Of a stretch of 39,005 nucleotides of DNA, positions 11,001 through 17,322 are shown piece by piece (positions within the stretch are counted from its first letter, which is position 1; each line of letters begins with the position of its first letter). The stretch is from an uncultured Saprospiraceae bacterium (GTDB lineage: Bacteria; Bacteroidota; Bacteroidia; Chitinophagales; Saprospiraceae). The notes beneath the pieces were generated by a model, which was not told where the DNA came from, made no database searches, and saw only the letters and a program-made list of their open reading frames with translations. Location of the stretch: positions 1-39,005 of the forward strand of contig CALDYY010000055.1 in NCBI GenBank assembly GCA_937944245.1. Direction: 5' to 3'. A program made the position numbers and the translations under genes.

Positions 11001-12503
11001 GCCAGTAGCAGGTTGATCGTTGAATAATTCTCCTACCTTATAAGTACGCCCGTTATAAGAATACTGAAACGCTACGCCAAGCACTTGGTCTTGCCGAAGA
11101 TTGATATTAATGGAAATAAATCCTAATTCTCTATTCACGGTATATTCCGCACCTTCGCGCAAGCGACGAGCATTCACTTTTTCAAAATCTTTAGCTTGTT
11201 GAAAGCCAAGACGATTTTGTAGGATTGCTACTGCTCGTTCAATTCTTCTTGCTTGAGGATCAGCAGTTACAGTTTGGTAAATATCGTTGACTGTATTGGA
11301 GGGAAGTAAGAAATTACCAGTAACATCTCTAGGCGATGCTAGATTGATGTTCACTTTGTCGGGACTAGTCAAGATATTACCCTCGCCCAAGTCGGCAACT
11401 GCTAAAATATCTCTCGGTCCAGGTTGTCCTTCACGTGCGGTTTCATTGCGGTCGTTAGTCACCCAAACATCAATTTGCTCAATAGTGAATAGGCTTAGGA
11501 TTTGGGGTAAATTACTCAATGCTGGTTCAAATAATTCACGGTTAAAATGAGAAAGCAAAAAGTGGCGATTTTCGTCGTATTCATCAGCAAAGACTTCATA
11601 AGTTTGAACTTGACTACCTCCTTTAATTTGAATTTCCTTTCTATCCGATTTTTGCTGCGAAGCAACACCTGTAAGGTAAAGTCGCCCAAATTGAAGTTGG
11701 GTTTTAACACCAAATAAACTTTGCGCACCTGTGATGAGTGAGCCTTTCAAAGGCAAACTCACATTACCCGCCTCAATACTCTTGACAATATCATCTTCAT
11801 TGAAGGCATCGCTGGCATAAGAGAGTTTCATAATGTTGTCAAAGTCAAAAGTTGCTTGTGTGTTGTAGTTCGTGTTAATGTTCAATTTGCTACCGATTGA
11901 CCCCGTAACATTCATTTGAATATTCATTCTGAAATCAATTGGAATAATATTCGTTCTTGCACGCTCTGGCAAAATCGGGTTTTCAATCCTAGAGTAGTTG
12001 TAGCCAAAAGAAAGGTCAATGCTACCTTGTGGGCGAATGTCCACTTCAGAACCACCAAAAAGACGGTCGGCAAGATTTTTTTTAATATCAACATTACCCA
12101 GTGGATTATTTGCACCTAAACCTGATTTATCCGTTTTCCCTACGCCCGCTAACCGATTAAAGTAGCTTTGCTCCTGTTGTTTGGCTTTATATTTCAGGTA
12201 TTCTTCAAACGTCATGTAAGTTGGCGCACGGTAATAATCATCACCAATTCGCTCTGTAATGATGTATCTGTTTGTATTAGGATCGTATTCTACTTCTTTG
12301 GTAATGATGCTAGGGTCTTTTAAATCAAAAGGATTAGAAGACGGATTATTGATAAAATCTCCAGTTCTATCCTTCTGCGGAATAGTATCTTGCGTTACTC
12401 TTCCAGCAACAAATTCATAGGGATTAGGCGGTTGATGGCTGTTTCCAAAAACAATAAAGGTAATCGTAACGGCAACCACTGTAAGGAGTAATATTCCTTT
12501 CAT
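5091..12503 (-). CDS. sprA: SprA (Sov), outer-membrane translocon of the type IX secretion system
   Basis: The 2470-residue length is typical of SprA/Sov, the very large outer-membrane barrel through which type IX cargo leaves the periplasm; it is also needed for gliding in motile relatives. A hydrophobic export signal covers residues 1-20. Family landmarks include DIRPQGSIDLSFGYNY near 150, GGIVYIDDFEGSVSSIDLRQ near 845-865, many alternating aromatic beta strands, and a C-terminal strand ending VIRFTLN. Residues about 1927-1964 form a low-complexity Asn/Pro/Lys linker, and a Gly/Arg-rich stretch lies at about 2371-2385. The ATG at 12501-12503 is preceded by an in-frame TGA. The order ruvA then sprA is known from Flavobacterium. 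A giant putative cargo gene follows downstream. No frameshift is seen. Confidence 0.97.
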   Translation of the reverse strand: MKGILLLTVVAVTITFIVFGNSHQPPNPYEFVAGRVTQDTIPQKDRTGDFINNPSSNPFDLKDPSIITKEVEYDPNTNRYIITERIGDDYYRAPTYMTFEEYLKYKAKQQEQSYFNRLAGVGKTDKSGLGANNPLGNVDIKKNLADRLFGGSEVDIRPQGSIDLSFGYNYSRIENPILPERARTNIIPIDFRMNIQMNVTGSIGSKLNINTNYNTQATFDFDNIMKLSYASDAFNEDDIVKSIEAGNVSLPLKGSLITGAQSLFGVKTQLQFGRLYLTGVASQQKSDRKEIQIKGGSQVQTYEVFADEYDENRHFLLSHFNRELFEPALSNLPQILSLFTIEQIDVWVTNDRNETAREGQPGPRDILAVADLGEGNILTSPDKVNINLASPRDVTGNFLLPSNTVNDIYQTVTADPQARRIERAVAILQNRLGFQQAKDFEKVNARRLREGAEYTVNRELGFISININLRQDQVLGVAFQYSYNGRTYKVGELFNDQPATGADSSQQVLFVKMLKSTTPRVDLPAWDLMMKNFYNIGAYQVNRKDFKLDVYYEDPGAGQKRFLPTSTGTVESRQPLIRLFNLDNLNVQGDPGQDGVFDFVPELTIYPRTGRIMFPVLEPFGSHLRNVRASDGTPLLNDEDLNRFVYQQLYDSTVIFAREFPEKNRFVVRGEYRSAVSSEISLGAFNIPPGSVQVTAGGTLLKEGIDYEIDYNIGRVKILNDAYLSSGVPIRASFEDNSLFGFQTKTLVGLRADYKFSEEFNVGATALKLLQRPFTQKVNLGDDPINNSIYGFDINFSRDAPWLTRFVDKIPGIDTKAPSRISFNGEAAILRPGHSKAINEQAGEDQGGIVYIDDFEGSVSSIDLRQPANAWVISSVPQNDERNNNPDFPESALIDDIRGGANRALLNWYRIDPQLRQTEGAGLQDPYTSRIDLTEVFPNRQQTPDQLPTIQSFDLAYYPDQRGSYNYEIPNGYPGISSGLTQSGALKDPKTRWGGIMRALNINNFEQSNIQFIEFWVLSPFLNEPGNPNLEGDMYINLGNISEDILRDSQKFFENGLPGPANPNRRTTSTNWSVIPLAQQITNAFDVDEATRALQDVGLDGLDNSKEREKYIDFLNIIQSSDLSATAKETIFNDPSNDDYRYYSDYPQGTTILERYTRFNHTEGNSQPPVDGAFSATNIPDSEDLNRDQTLNETEAYFQFRIPFRANGNGIQLNSFITDERVVNEGTPNERKWYRYRIPLNDPAIRRSVGGIQDFRSIRFMRVYLKGFAQPVVLRFARFELVRNQWRTYQQPLSEEKPDFPTAFDVNAVNIEANSSRCPFNYVLPEGIRRENNVGVFTALQNEQSISLGVRNLADGDARGIYKTLNLDMRNYDRLKMFVHAEKLGYNECGDSQEDILCDPDLKDDDVTVFVRMGSDFIDNYYEYEIPLKLSRIENLPLLGIGQAATSAYLREVWRKENEFDFPLDWLVEAKLERNKNGNAAEEYFYVPATGLPEGHLIKVKGNPNLGYVRTIMIGLRNTKNDGKPHCIEIWANELRLQGLNEQGGVAALARLDLQLADFGNISVSGNYSSIGFGSIEQRVDQRSLEDIKGFDIAGNFELSRFLPAKWGLRLPAYGAYSRSSSTPKFDPLDLDVLLAEKLADTETIQDRDSIRDLSQKVTEIKTVSVNNVGKQRTSQSTPMPWDISNFSASYAYSETENRDPIIEYDRIQNHQGSIDYGFNLRTKYIEPFKNLPQSNWYKPLRDFNFNPVPNSFTFSTGMYRQVSEVKYRFTDLDPVFSTFYNKQFTWDRNVGVNWDIAKSLKFNFVSNGFAIVDEPDEAKLREQGLTPEQVKDIIRDSIRTNILVGGRPKNYNHTLGLNFTAPMRSIPILDWINLRAQYNANYGWTAAALNVQNLGNIIQNNQRRQISGDFDFEKLYDKSKYLKQINRAPNPNANNTSRRPTTPSPNNNNQGKDKKEEKQPRQVGSSERMILRPLLAIRRGRLTYSEDFATVIPGFTPQTSILGLSRGFDAPGLDFVAGFQPNIRNLKPEQYGTAEDWLHQISNARRENSWITNDVLLNQQVAQQYQQNIDAQLTIEPFRDFRIDINAKRSFVQNHTQYFKDTLGVGVPNWVHAVPRDVGSLNMSYFALNTFFKDDIGEIISLFREFEQNRIVVSQILGTGIHADSLLARQGYTDGYGRVQQDVLIASFIASYTGKSPEEAKAQDDYVGNVLFKQLPFPNWRLTYSGLSKIPMFKDIFRSVNISHGYQSSLQINTYQTDLDFLQNNGGFNPLTQDFYSQLEIPEVVIQEAFAPLLGVDMRFQNNLSINLNFAKSRTLAMSFVSNQLAETQSQQYTVGAGWKIQNVQIGFLKKMVGNAPAVGNQNRNAAPNSPLRQGGRRGGGGANVNDLDINVDFAWRDNVTFNHILDQNITDPTRGTRQINFSPSIQYQLIDQLALRLFFDYNRTVPKISSSFPITNHSGGIVIRFTLN

Positions 12504-12533
12504 AACGATTTTTGATTGTCAAAAAGTCAATAG

Positions 12534-12644
12534 TTAGTTTATGCAATGGCGTATGCTTTTCATGGCATTTCGCCACAAAACAGTAGTCTTTTTAATCATT
12601 CTTCCTTTGAATTTCTTTCTCATTTTACTTCTAACTGCATTCAT
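12534..12644 (-). CDS. Candidate small basic leader ORF upstream of sprA (36 aa)
   Basis: The ORF runs from the ATG at 12642-12644 to the TAA at 12534-12536 and ends 30 nt before the sprA ATG. The peptide begins MNAVRSKMRKKFKGRMIKK and carries 12 Lys/Arg and no Asp/Glu. Its ATG directly abuts the closing stem of the putative sprA leader structure. It resembles no family I know. A purine-rich strand codes for Lys/Arg by chance, so it may be noise. If translated, it would be a leader peptide coupled to sprA rather than a secreted product, since it has no hydrophobic segment. Confidence 0.25.
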   Translation of the reverse strand: MNAVRSKMRKKFKGRMIKKTTVLWRNAMKSIRHCIN

Positions 12645-12786
12645 GTAACCTAACGATTGTTTTTGCTAGAAGCAAAACGATTTTTCTATCGTTTTTTCTC
12701 CTACACACGCACAACACCTTAGAAAATCAATATAATGACTTTCTAAACGCATTATGTTGCGTTCATCATATAATCGGCTAGGTTAC
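12645..12786 (-). ncRNA. Putative structured 5' leader of sprA
   Basis: On the minus strand GTAACCTA (12786-12779) pairs perfectly with TAGGTTAC (12652-12645) and closes a domain of about 125 nt. Inside are ACGCA/TGCGT (12747-12751/12758-12762), TTAGAAA/TTTCTAA (12719-12725/12740-12746) and an arm with two exclusive pairings: AAAACGAT/ATCGTTTT (12674-12681/12688-12695) or TTTTGC/GCAAAA (12661-12666/12672-12677). The domain begins about 10 nt after the start predicted from the -7 box at 12802-12809. It matches no riboswitch family I recognise. Pairing was judged by eye, without folding energies. Confidence 0.35.
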
Positions 12787-12801
12787 TTTTAGTTAAATGA
12801 G

Positions 12802-12833
12802 CAAAATTATCACTCATTTCTTTATTTGACCAA
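12802..12833 (-). promoter_or_regulatory. Candidate sprA promoter
   Basis: On the minus strand TAATTTTG (12809-12802) matches the Bacteroidota -7 consensus TAnnTTTG, with TTG (12833-12831) 21 nt upstream as a -33 element. The predicted start near 12796 would give a leader of about 290 nt. The -33 box is partial. Confidence 0.35.
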
Positions 12834-12988
12834 TGAGTAGCAGGTATATAGCACTAAAACTTATTTTGCACTGGGTGGCTACGACCAATCATTGTTCTTA
12901 CTTAGTTACCCTTAATTTTCATTAATTCGTCAAATGATTTATTTAACGTTTTTATCATTATTAGGAAACCTGTTTGTTTTTTGCTAAC

Positions 12989-13579
12989 TCAACTCAACTG
13001 TTTCAATGCCGCTTTAATCAATGCTTCTACTGTACCAAAGTGCTCTGGGCTTTTTAACAGTTGATTTAGTAACTTTTGCACTTGAATTTTGTTAAATCCT
13101 AATGCAATTAAAGCAGATAACGCCTCATCTCTTATTGTATTGTCCTGTTGAGGAAGTAGTATGATTTCCTCGCCCAAATCTTTGACCACTTTGTCCTTCA
13201 AGTCAAGAATGATGCGCTTCGCTGTCTTAGGTCCAATGCCTTTAACGCTACTGAATATACGGTCATTTTCGCCAACAATCGCTGATTTTATTTCATCAGT
13301 GTTTAAACTGGATAGCACAATCTGAGCAGTACTCGACCCTATACCTGAAACAGAAATCAATAATTTGAATAAATTTCGTTCTGCTTCCTCTGCAAAACCA
13401 TATAATGTTTGGCTGTTTTCTGTAATGTGTTGATAGGTAAGAATGGTGATAAGCTCCGATTTCTCAATTTTGGTGTAAGTCTGTAAACTAATGTTTACAT
13501 GGTAGCCAATGCCACCCGCCTCTACAACAATATAAGTAGGTGTTTTCCAAGTAATTAACCCTTTAATATAACTAATCAT
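12989..13579 (-). CDS. ruvA: Holliday junction branch migration protein RuvA
   Basis: RuvA binds the four-way DNA junction as a tetramer and loads the RuvB motor for branch migration in recombinational repair. The protein has 196 residues, within the usual 190-205. An N-terminal OB fold (MISYIKGLI to about 63) is followed by two helix-hairpin-helix motifs, SVSGIGSSTA (76-85) and VKGIGPKTAKRI (112-123). After an acidic linker near 135-148 comes the RuvB-binding domain III (about 149-196), with DEALSALIALGF. The ATG at 13577-13579 gives the conserved N-terminus. A degenerate -7-like sequence (TACCTTCG, 13614-13607) lies upstream. Its place before sprA is conserved in other Bacteroidota. Confidence 0.97.
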   Translation of the reverse strand: MISYIKGLITWKTPTYIVVEAGGIGYHVNISLQTYTKIEKSELITILTYQHITENSQTLYGFAEEAERNLFKLLISVSGIGSSTAQIVLSSLNTDEIKSAIVGENDRIFSSVKGIGPKTAKRIILDLKDKVVKDLGEEIILLPQQDNTIRDEALSALIALGFNKIQVQKLLNQLLKSPEHFGTVEALIKAALKQLS

Positions 13580-13762
13580 TTATCGGCTCTTTTCAATAAT
13601 AAATAGCGAAGGTAGAAAAAGTATTGGATGTAAAAAAAAGGATGGCTACAAAACACACTTTACTGTGCTTGTTTATTCTTTTATCTGAAAAACAAAGTAA
13701 GAGCATGACATTTTAATCCTTCAAAAAATTATCAAATTATCGTAATTTGTGAATGGGTTTAC

Positions 13763-13770
13763 TATATTTG
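13763..13770 (+). promoter_or_regulatory. -7 promoter box of a short transcript
   Basis: TATATTTG matches TAnnTTTG exactly. A TTTG at 13746-13749 is present but only 13 nt upstream, shorter than the usual 19-21, so the -33 element is doubtful. The predicted start is near 13776. Confidence 0.45.
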
Positions 13771-13775
13771 TGCAG

Positions 13776-13877
13776 GGTATAAAGCAACTGTTCAAAAGGG
13801 ATCAAAAGTGAAATTTGCCTTCAAAAAAATCCTGATTTCAAGTAGCCAGTTATTAAAAATAGCTGGCTGTTTTTTTG
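13776..13877 (+). ncRNA. Candidate small RNA or attenuated leader of about 100 nt
   Basis: This interval runs from the start predicted by the TATATTTG box to the end of the T-run of a strong intrinsic terminator. It could be a free-standing small RNA, or the prematurely terminated leader of the 170-residue gene that begins 65 nt further on. It matches no RNA family I recognise. A GTG-started 32-codon frame (13808-13906) crosses it and the terminator. The start position is inferred from the promoter only. Confidence 0.35.
13844..13876 (+). terminator. Strong intrinsic terminator
   Basis: AGCCAGTTATT (13844-13854) pairs with AATAGCTGGCT (13858-13868) as an 11-bp stem with one U-G wobble and an AAA loop. 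Seven T residues follow (13870-13876). The layout is classic Rho-independent on the plus strand. Confidence 0.85.
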
Positions 13878-13941
13878 TCTTTTATCTAACGCTCTCAACT
13901 ATTTAGCTACAGAGCAATGTTTAGACTGAAAAAAAGAAATT

Positions 13942-14454
13942 ATGAAGCCTTCGGAGTTAAAAGTTTCGTTCAAGCATTTTATAGCATATTTTCCAGAAGT
14001 GGACTTACCCATTAGTATTGGCGAATCCACACATCACACGTTTAGTCAAAATAATGAACCTCTACCAATTCAAGTCGTGGAGCAATACTTAATACCAATA
14101 GAAGAAAATGAAGTAGATGAGTTTACAGAGTTCATCCCGTGCCTACGCATACCAACAGCAAATTATGACTTTCAAGCTATTATCTATTGGCGTGCCGATT
14201 TGTTAAATTATCAATATACCTTAGCCACATTCAACAAAAAAACCGGTGCATTAATTGACAAAAAAGTAATTGCTGGCACTAGCGTGGAGAATAACATACT
14301 CACTCAATCAGTAGCTACTATTGAAGACAACTGGTTGATTAATATAGCTACAGGAAGAGCCAATGCCTCAGATGAACTTTCTTATGACGGTAGTAAATCT
14401 AAGATTTACGAAGTAGAGCTACTAACAGACGGAAGCATCATTAAAGCACTGTAA
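13942..14454 (+). CDS. Uncharacterised 170-residue protein
   Basis: I do not recognise the family. The protein is soluble-looking and acidic: no signal peptide or membrane segment, with an Asp/Glu-rich stretch at about 51-63 (IPIEENEVDEFTEF). The rest alternates polar and aromatic residues in a beta-rich pattern. A segment near 80-105 (IIYWRADLLNYQYTLATFNKKTG) could be paired strands with a turn. It begins MKPSELKVSFKHFIAYF, with an A-rich leader (GAAAAAAAGAAATT) as expected in Bacteroidota. A possible attenuator or small RNA lies 65 nt upstream. It converges on the transglycosylase gene with only 5 bp between stops and no hairpin. Codon use resembles its neighbours. Confidence 0.8.
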   Translation: MKPSELKVSFKHFIAYFPEVDLPISIGESTHHTFSQNNEPLPIQVVEQYLIPIEENEVDEFTEFIPCLRIPTANYDFQAIIYWRADLLNYQYTLATFNKKTGALIDKKVIAGTSVENNILTQSVATIEDNWLINIATGRANASDELSYDGSKSKIYEVELLTDGSIIKAL

Positions 14455-14459
14455 AACAA

Positions 14460-15386
14460 CTATTTATCAATATAAGGGATTTTAACTTCATATACCTTAC
14501 GACTAGGATTAGTTAACCTTGTGGAAATTAACCAAGGGTTATATGCCTTTAACTGGCGATAACTTACCCCATTTTTGCGTGCAAAATCAGCCAAGTTCTC
14601 AATATTGCTATTCACTTGAAGAATGTAATAATCATTCCAAACAGGGTAGAGGTCTTCCTCATTAAGATAATAACCAAACTTTCGAGGATTACTCATGATT
14701 TCTTTCATAGCAATAACGCGAAAAAGATAACGACTAGTTTCTTGATTGACATTCAAATCGTAAAAAGAGACACCTCTTTGCTCTTGCAAAGCAGTCTTTA
14801 TTCTACCAATACCACCATTATAAGCAGCTACCGCCAATGACCAAGAGCCAAAATAGTTTTTATAGTTTTGTAGGAGTTTCGCCGCCGCCACTGTCGCTTT
14901 TTCTAAATTAAAACGCTCATCCACCTCATCATTTACTTCTAAACCGTACTCTTTTGCAACAGAAGGCATAATCTGCCAAAATCCTTTTGCACCAGCAGGG
15001 GAAGTAGCGTTTTGCAAATCACTTTCTGCAACAGCAACATACTTTAAGTCGTCGGGAATACCTCGTTCTTTAAAAATTTGCTCAACTATAGGAAAAAACC
15101 GAGCAGCTTTTTTGATATTCAGCAGCGTAGCTGCATGGCGATAAGTATTAAGTGTCAACTCATTGTCTAACCTTTGTAGCACATCGAAATCCTCTGTTGG
15201 AATACGTTCACCAGCAAATACAAACTCTTGCTTTATGTCAATAGGCTTAACCATTTGAGGAATAATTCTTTCCTCTATTGCTTGGGCTGATTCGTCCAAC
15301 TTTATTTCCCCCTTAGTATAAGTGATGGACAGCGCAAGCAAAATAACCAAGCATACAGAAAACAAAAGCAACAATTTTTTTTTCAT
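14460..15386 (-). CDS. Membrane-anchored lytic transglycosylase (MltD-like, SLT domain)
   Basis: Lytic transglycosylases cleave the MurNAc-GlcNAc bond of peptidoglycan with formation of 1,6-anhydroMurNAc. The protein has 308 residues. An N-terminal hydrophobic segment (about 4-22) serves as signal or anchor; there is no lipobox cysteine in the usual position. The goose-lysozyme-like SLT domain spans about 95-235: VAVAESDL with the catalytic Glu121, then TSPAGAKGFWQIMP (129-141) and AVAAYNGGIGRI (185-196). The C-terminal part (about 250-305) looks like one LysM-type unit, with YYILQVNSNIENLADFARKN and YNPWLI. The ATG at 15384-15386 precedes the signal segment. Being membrane-anchored, it should act on the periplasmic side during wall remodelling. 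Confidence 0.92.
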   Translation of the reverse strand: MKKKLLLLFSVCLVILLALSITYTKGEIKLDESAQAIEERIIPQMVKPIDIKQEFVFAGERIPTEDFDVLQRLDNELTLNTYRHAATLLNIKKAARFFPIVEQIFKERGIPDDLKYVAVAESDLQNATSPAGAKGFWQIMPSVAKEYGLEVNDEVDERFNLEKATVAAAKLLQNYKNYFGSWSLAVAAYNGGIGRIKTALQEQRGVSFYDLNVNQETSRYLFRVIAMKEIMSNPRKFGYYLNEEDLYPVWNDYYILQVNSNIENLADFARKNGVSYRQLKAYNPWLISTRLTNPSRKVYEVKIPYIDK

Positions 15387-15458
15387 ATTGCTGAGGATTT
15401 ACAATGACTTATTGTTTGATTTAAACGTCAAAACCACATAAAAGTAACCCAACAAAAA

Positions 15459-15983
15459 CTAATTTTTTGTTAAAGTTTTTGTCTGCTTAAAAATAGGTAC
15501 TGTTGAACAAGGTTCGCCATACATAATACTTTGTGCATAGGGACGAAGTTGCTTCGTTAACGCCACATAGGCTGCTGCAGGAACAGGTTGCTCGCCACAC
15601 CCTTTAATGACGATCCGTTTACCTTCATATTGAGTAGCATCAAGATGAATCAAAGCATTGTAAAAATGAGCTTTGTAAAATTCTTCTGCTGTACCTTGAA
15701 AAATATCTTTAACAAAAGGTGCTGCATGAGTAGCAACTAACATATACGCCCAAACTGGGATAATTGCGTCCGCACTACAAATGATAAGTAGATTTTTTCC
15801 TTTGTATTGCTCCCAATAGTGGGCTTTCAACGCCTCCCGAAAGTCTTTTTCTTTCAAAATGAGTTCCATAAAAAGATACTCCTTTAAATCGAAAAATACG
15901 CATTCTCCTTTGGGGAAGAAATCCTCTAAATTTATGGTAATTAACCCACTAGAGGCAACTTTATTGATTAGTGGTTGATCCAT
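15459..15983 (-). CDS. DUF2480 family protein
   Basis: This 174-residue soluble protein belongs to a family found almost only in Bacteroidota and of unknown function. Recognisable stretches are INKVASSGLITINLEDFFPKG (residues 5-25), ELILKEKDFREALK, CSADAIIPVWAYMLVA, RIVIKGCGEQPVPAAAYV and the near-invariant SIMYGEPCSTVPIFK close to the end. Conserved cysteines in the GCG and EPCSTVP motifs might bind metal or act in redox chemistry, which is inference. It lies between a transglycosylase and scpB on the same strand with gaps of 72 and 78 bp and no visible terminators, so co-transcription is possible. Confidence 0.9.
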   Translation of the reverse strand: MDQPLINKVASSGLITINLEDFFPKGECVFFDLKEYLFMELILKEKDFREALKAHYWEQYKGKNLLIICSADAIIPVWAYMLVATHAAPFVKDIFQGTAEEFYKAHFYNALIHLDATQYEGKRIVIKGCGEQPVPAAAYVALTKQLRPYAQSIMYGEPCSTVPIFKQTKTLTKN

Positions 15984-16061
15984 AACAATAACTTTTTTTG
16001 CTTTTAACTTAGAATGACTTTTTCTTGTAAAAGCTATTCGCCATCGAACACTCGGTTTAAG

Positions 16062-16622
16062 TTAAGCCTCTTCCTCACCAATTTGACTATCTGATTGTTT
16101 AAAATCTTTCAACTTTGGTAAATCTTTTAGGCTATTTATCCCAAAATAATCCATGAATCGCTCGCTTGTTCCATATAGGAGTGGGCGACCGGGTGCATCG
16201 CTTCTACCACATATGGAAACAAGTTCTTTTTCTAATAGTTTTTGTAGCGCATAATCACAACTGACACCTCTAATTTGCTCTAGTTCAGTTTTTGTAACAG
16301 GCTGCTTATATGCTACGATGGATAAAGTTTCTAACGCTGCTTGCGAAAGTTTCTTTTTAGTGGTTTGCTTTAAATAAATACTGATGATTTCATGGTAATC
16401 CGATTTGGTCAAAAATTGATAGCCACCACCAATTTGCAATAATTCAAAAGCAAATTGTGCATCATCATATTTCTGTTTTAGTGCGTCTAAATGCTCTAAA
16501 ATTTGGTCTTCTCGATAAAGCACATTAGTTAAAATCTCTACACAGCGTCTAATATCCGCTAATGAAATAGGTTGCTCAGTCGAGAATATAAGTGCTTCGA
16601 TATATTGTCTTATGTTTTCCAA
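16062..16622 (-). CDS. scpB: Segregation and condensation protein ScpB (TTG start)
   Basis: ScpB forms the SMC-ScpA-ScpB condensin that compacts and separates chromosomes. The protein has 186 residues with two winged-helix domains: residues 1-80 (IRQYIEALIFSTEQPIS at the start) and about 85-165, including SQAALETLSIVAYKQPVTKTELEQIRG and the C-terminal GRPLLYGTSERFMDYFG. The start is TTG at 16620-16622: an in-frame TAG lies 24 nt upstream, no ATG or GTG lies between, and the next Met (in MDYFG) is near the end. The ribosomal operon terminator lies only 30 nt upstream, so scpB may depend partly on read-through from rplQ. Confidence 0.94.
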   Translation of the reverse strand: MENIRQYIEALIFSTEQPISLADIRRCVEILTNVLYREDQILEHLDALKQKYDDAQFAFELLQIGGGYQFLTKSDYHEIISIYLKQTTKKKLSQAALETLSIVAYKQPVTKTELEQIRGVSCDYALQKLLEKELVSICGRSDAPGRPLLYGTSERFMDYFGINSLKDLPKLKDFKQSDSQIGEEEA

Positions 16623-16651
16623 AACACAAAAAATTATATACTAAAATAAAT

Positions 16652-16687
16652 AAGGTCAAGTGATTAATAATTGTATCACTTGACCTT
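16652..16687 (-). terminator. Terminator of the ribosomal superoperon
   Basis: A perfect 13-bp stem, AAGGTCAAGTGAT (16652-16664) with ATCACTTGACCTT (16675-16687), has a 10-nt loop. It lies 45 nt past the rplQ stop. On the minus strand an ATTTATTTTA tract follows; on the plus strand CTATTTTTTT follows, so it could work both ways. Confidence 0.75.
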
Positions 16688-16731
16688 CTATTTTTTTATA
16701 AAAATCTTACTACTAATAATGTTTCTTCTGT

Positions 16732-17250
16732 CTATTTCTTCTGATTCTCGTCTATTTCTTCTTCGTCTATTTCTGCTATATCTGTCTCACTTGCAGTAGT
16801 TTGTTCTGCCTTAGCAAGGTTACCACCTGCTTTTCTGCGTCTGCGTTTTTTAACGCCCTCGCCGCTTTCCGCTACACTAGCTGCGTAGTCTTCATTGTAA
16901 TCTACTAATTCTATTAACGCCATCTCTGCACTATCACTTTTTCTAGCTGGAAGTTTGATGATGCGTACATAACCACCTGGACGGTCTTTTGTTTTTTCTG
17001 CGATTGACTCAAAAAGCTCTTTAATCGCCTCTTTATTCTGTATGTAGCTAAACACCACCCTTCTGTTATGCAGTGAGCCATCTTTTGCTTTTGTAATAAG
17101 CGGCTCAATGTAAATGCGCAACGCTCTTGCCTTAGCTAAGGTTGTCTTAATTCTTTTATGTTCAATTAGCGCAATACTCAAGTTGCGCAACAGGGCTTTT
17201 CTGTGCCCTTCCTTACGACCTAAATGGTTGTACTTTTTTCCGTGTCGCAT
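16732..17250 (-). CDS. rplQ: Large-subunit ribosomal protein bL17
   Basis: L17 lies near the peptide exit tunnel of the 50S subunit. The conserved N-terminus [23 protein letters not shown] and the [17 protein letters not shown] and [11 protein letters not shown] segments identify it. At 172 residues it is about 45 longer than the E. coli protein. The extra tail (from about 128) is first basic ([10 protein letters not shown]), then strongly acidic ([13 protein letters not shown]), a tail type seen in other Bacteroidota. It is the last gene of the locus, 119 nt after rpoA, and is followed by the terminator at 16652-16687. Confidence 0.97.
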   Translation of the reverse strand: MRHGKKYNHLGRKEGHRKALLRNLSIALIEHKRIKTTLAKARALRIYIEPLITKAKDGSLHNRRVVFSYIQNKEAIKELFESIAEKTKDRPGGYVRIIKLPARKSDSAEMALIELVDYNEDYAASVAESGEGVKKRRRRKAGGNLAKAEQTTASETDIAEIDEEEIDENQKK

Positions 17251-17322
17251 GACTTAATAGTTTAAAAATGAATGAACCTCGCAGCACTATTCACATTCAG
17301 AACGGTTACTGCATTTATGTTG

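Larger units (their letters stand above)
12504..12988. other. 485-bp gap between ruvA and sprA
   Basis: The gap holds a promoter-like sequence (12802-12833, minus), a foldable stretch closed by a perfect 8-bp repeat (12645-12786) and a 36-codon ORF (12534-12644, minus), all oriented toward sprA and described separately. Nothing recognisable lies between 12834 and 12988, and no clear terminator follows ruvA. Confidence 0.6.
13580..13941. other. 362-bp divergent gap between ruvA and the 170-aa gene
   Basis: The stretch between the divergent starts holds a perfect -7 box (13763-13770) and a strong intrinsic terminator (13844-13876), both on the plus strand and listed separately. From 13620 to 13740 only AT-rich sequence without recognisable motifs is seen. 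Confidence 0.6.

Noticed and set aside
12546-12653. 35-codon plus-strand ORF upstream of sprA
   Set aside because: Antisense to the sprA leader, no recognisable content.
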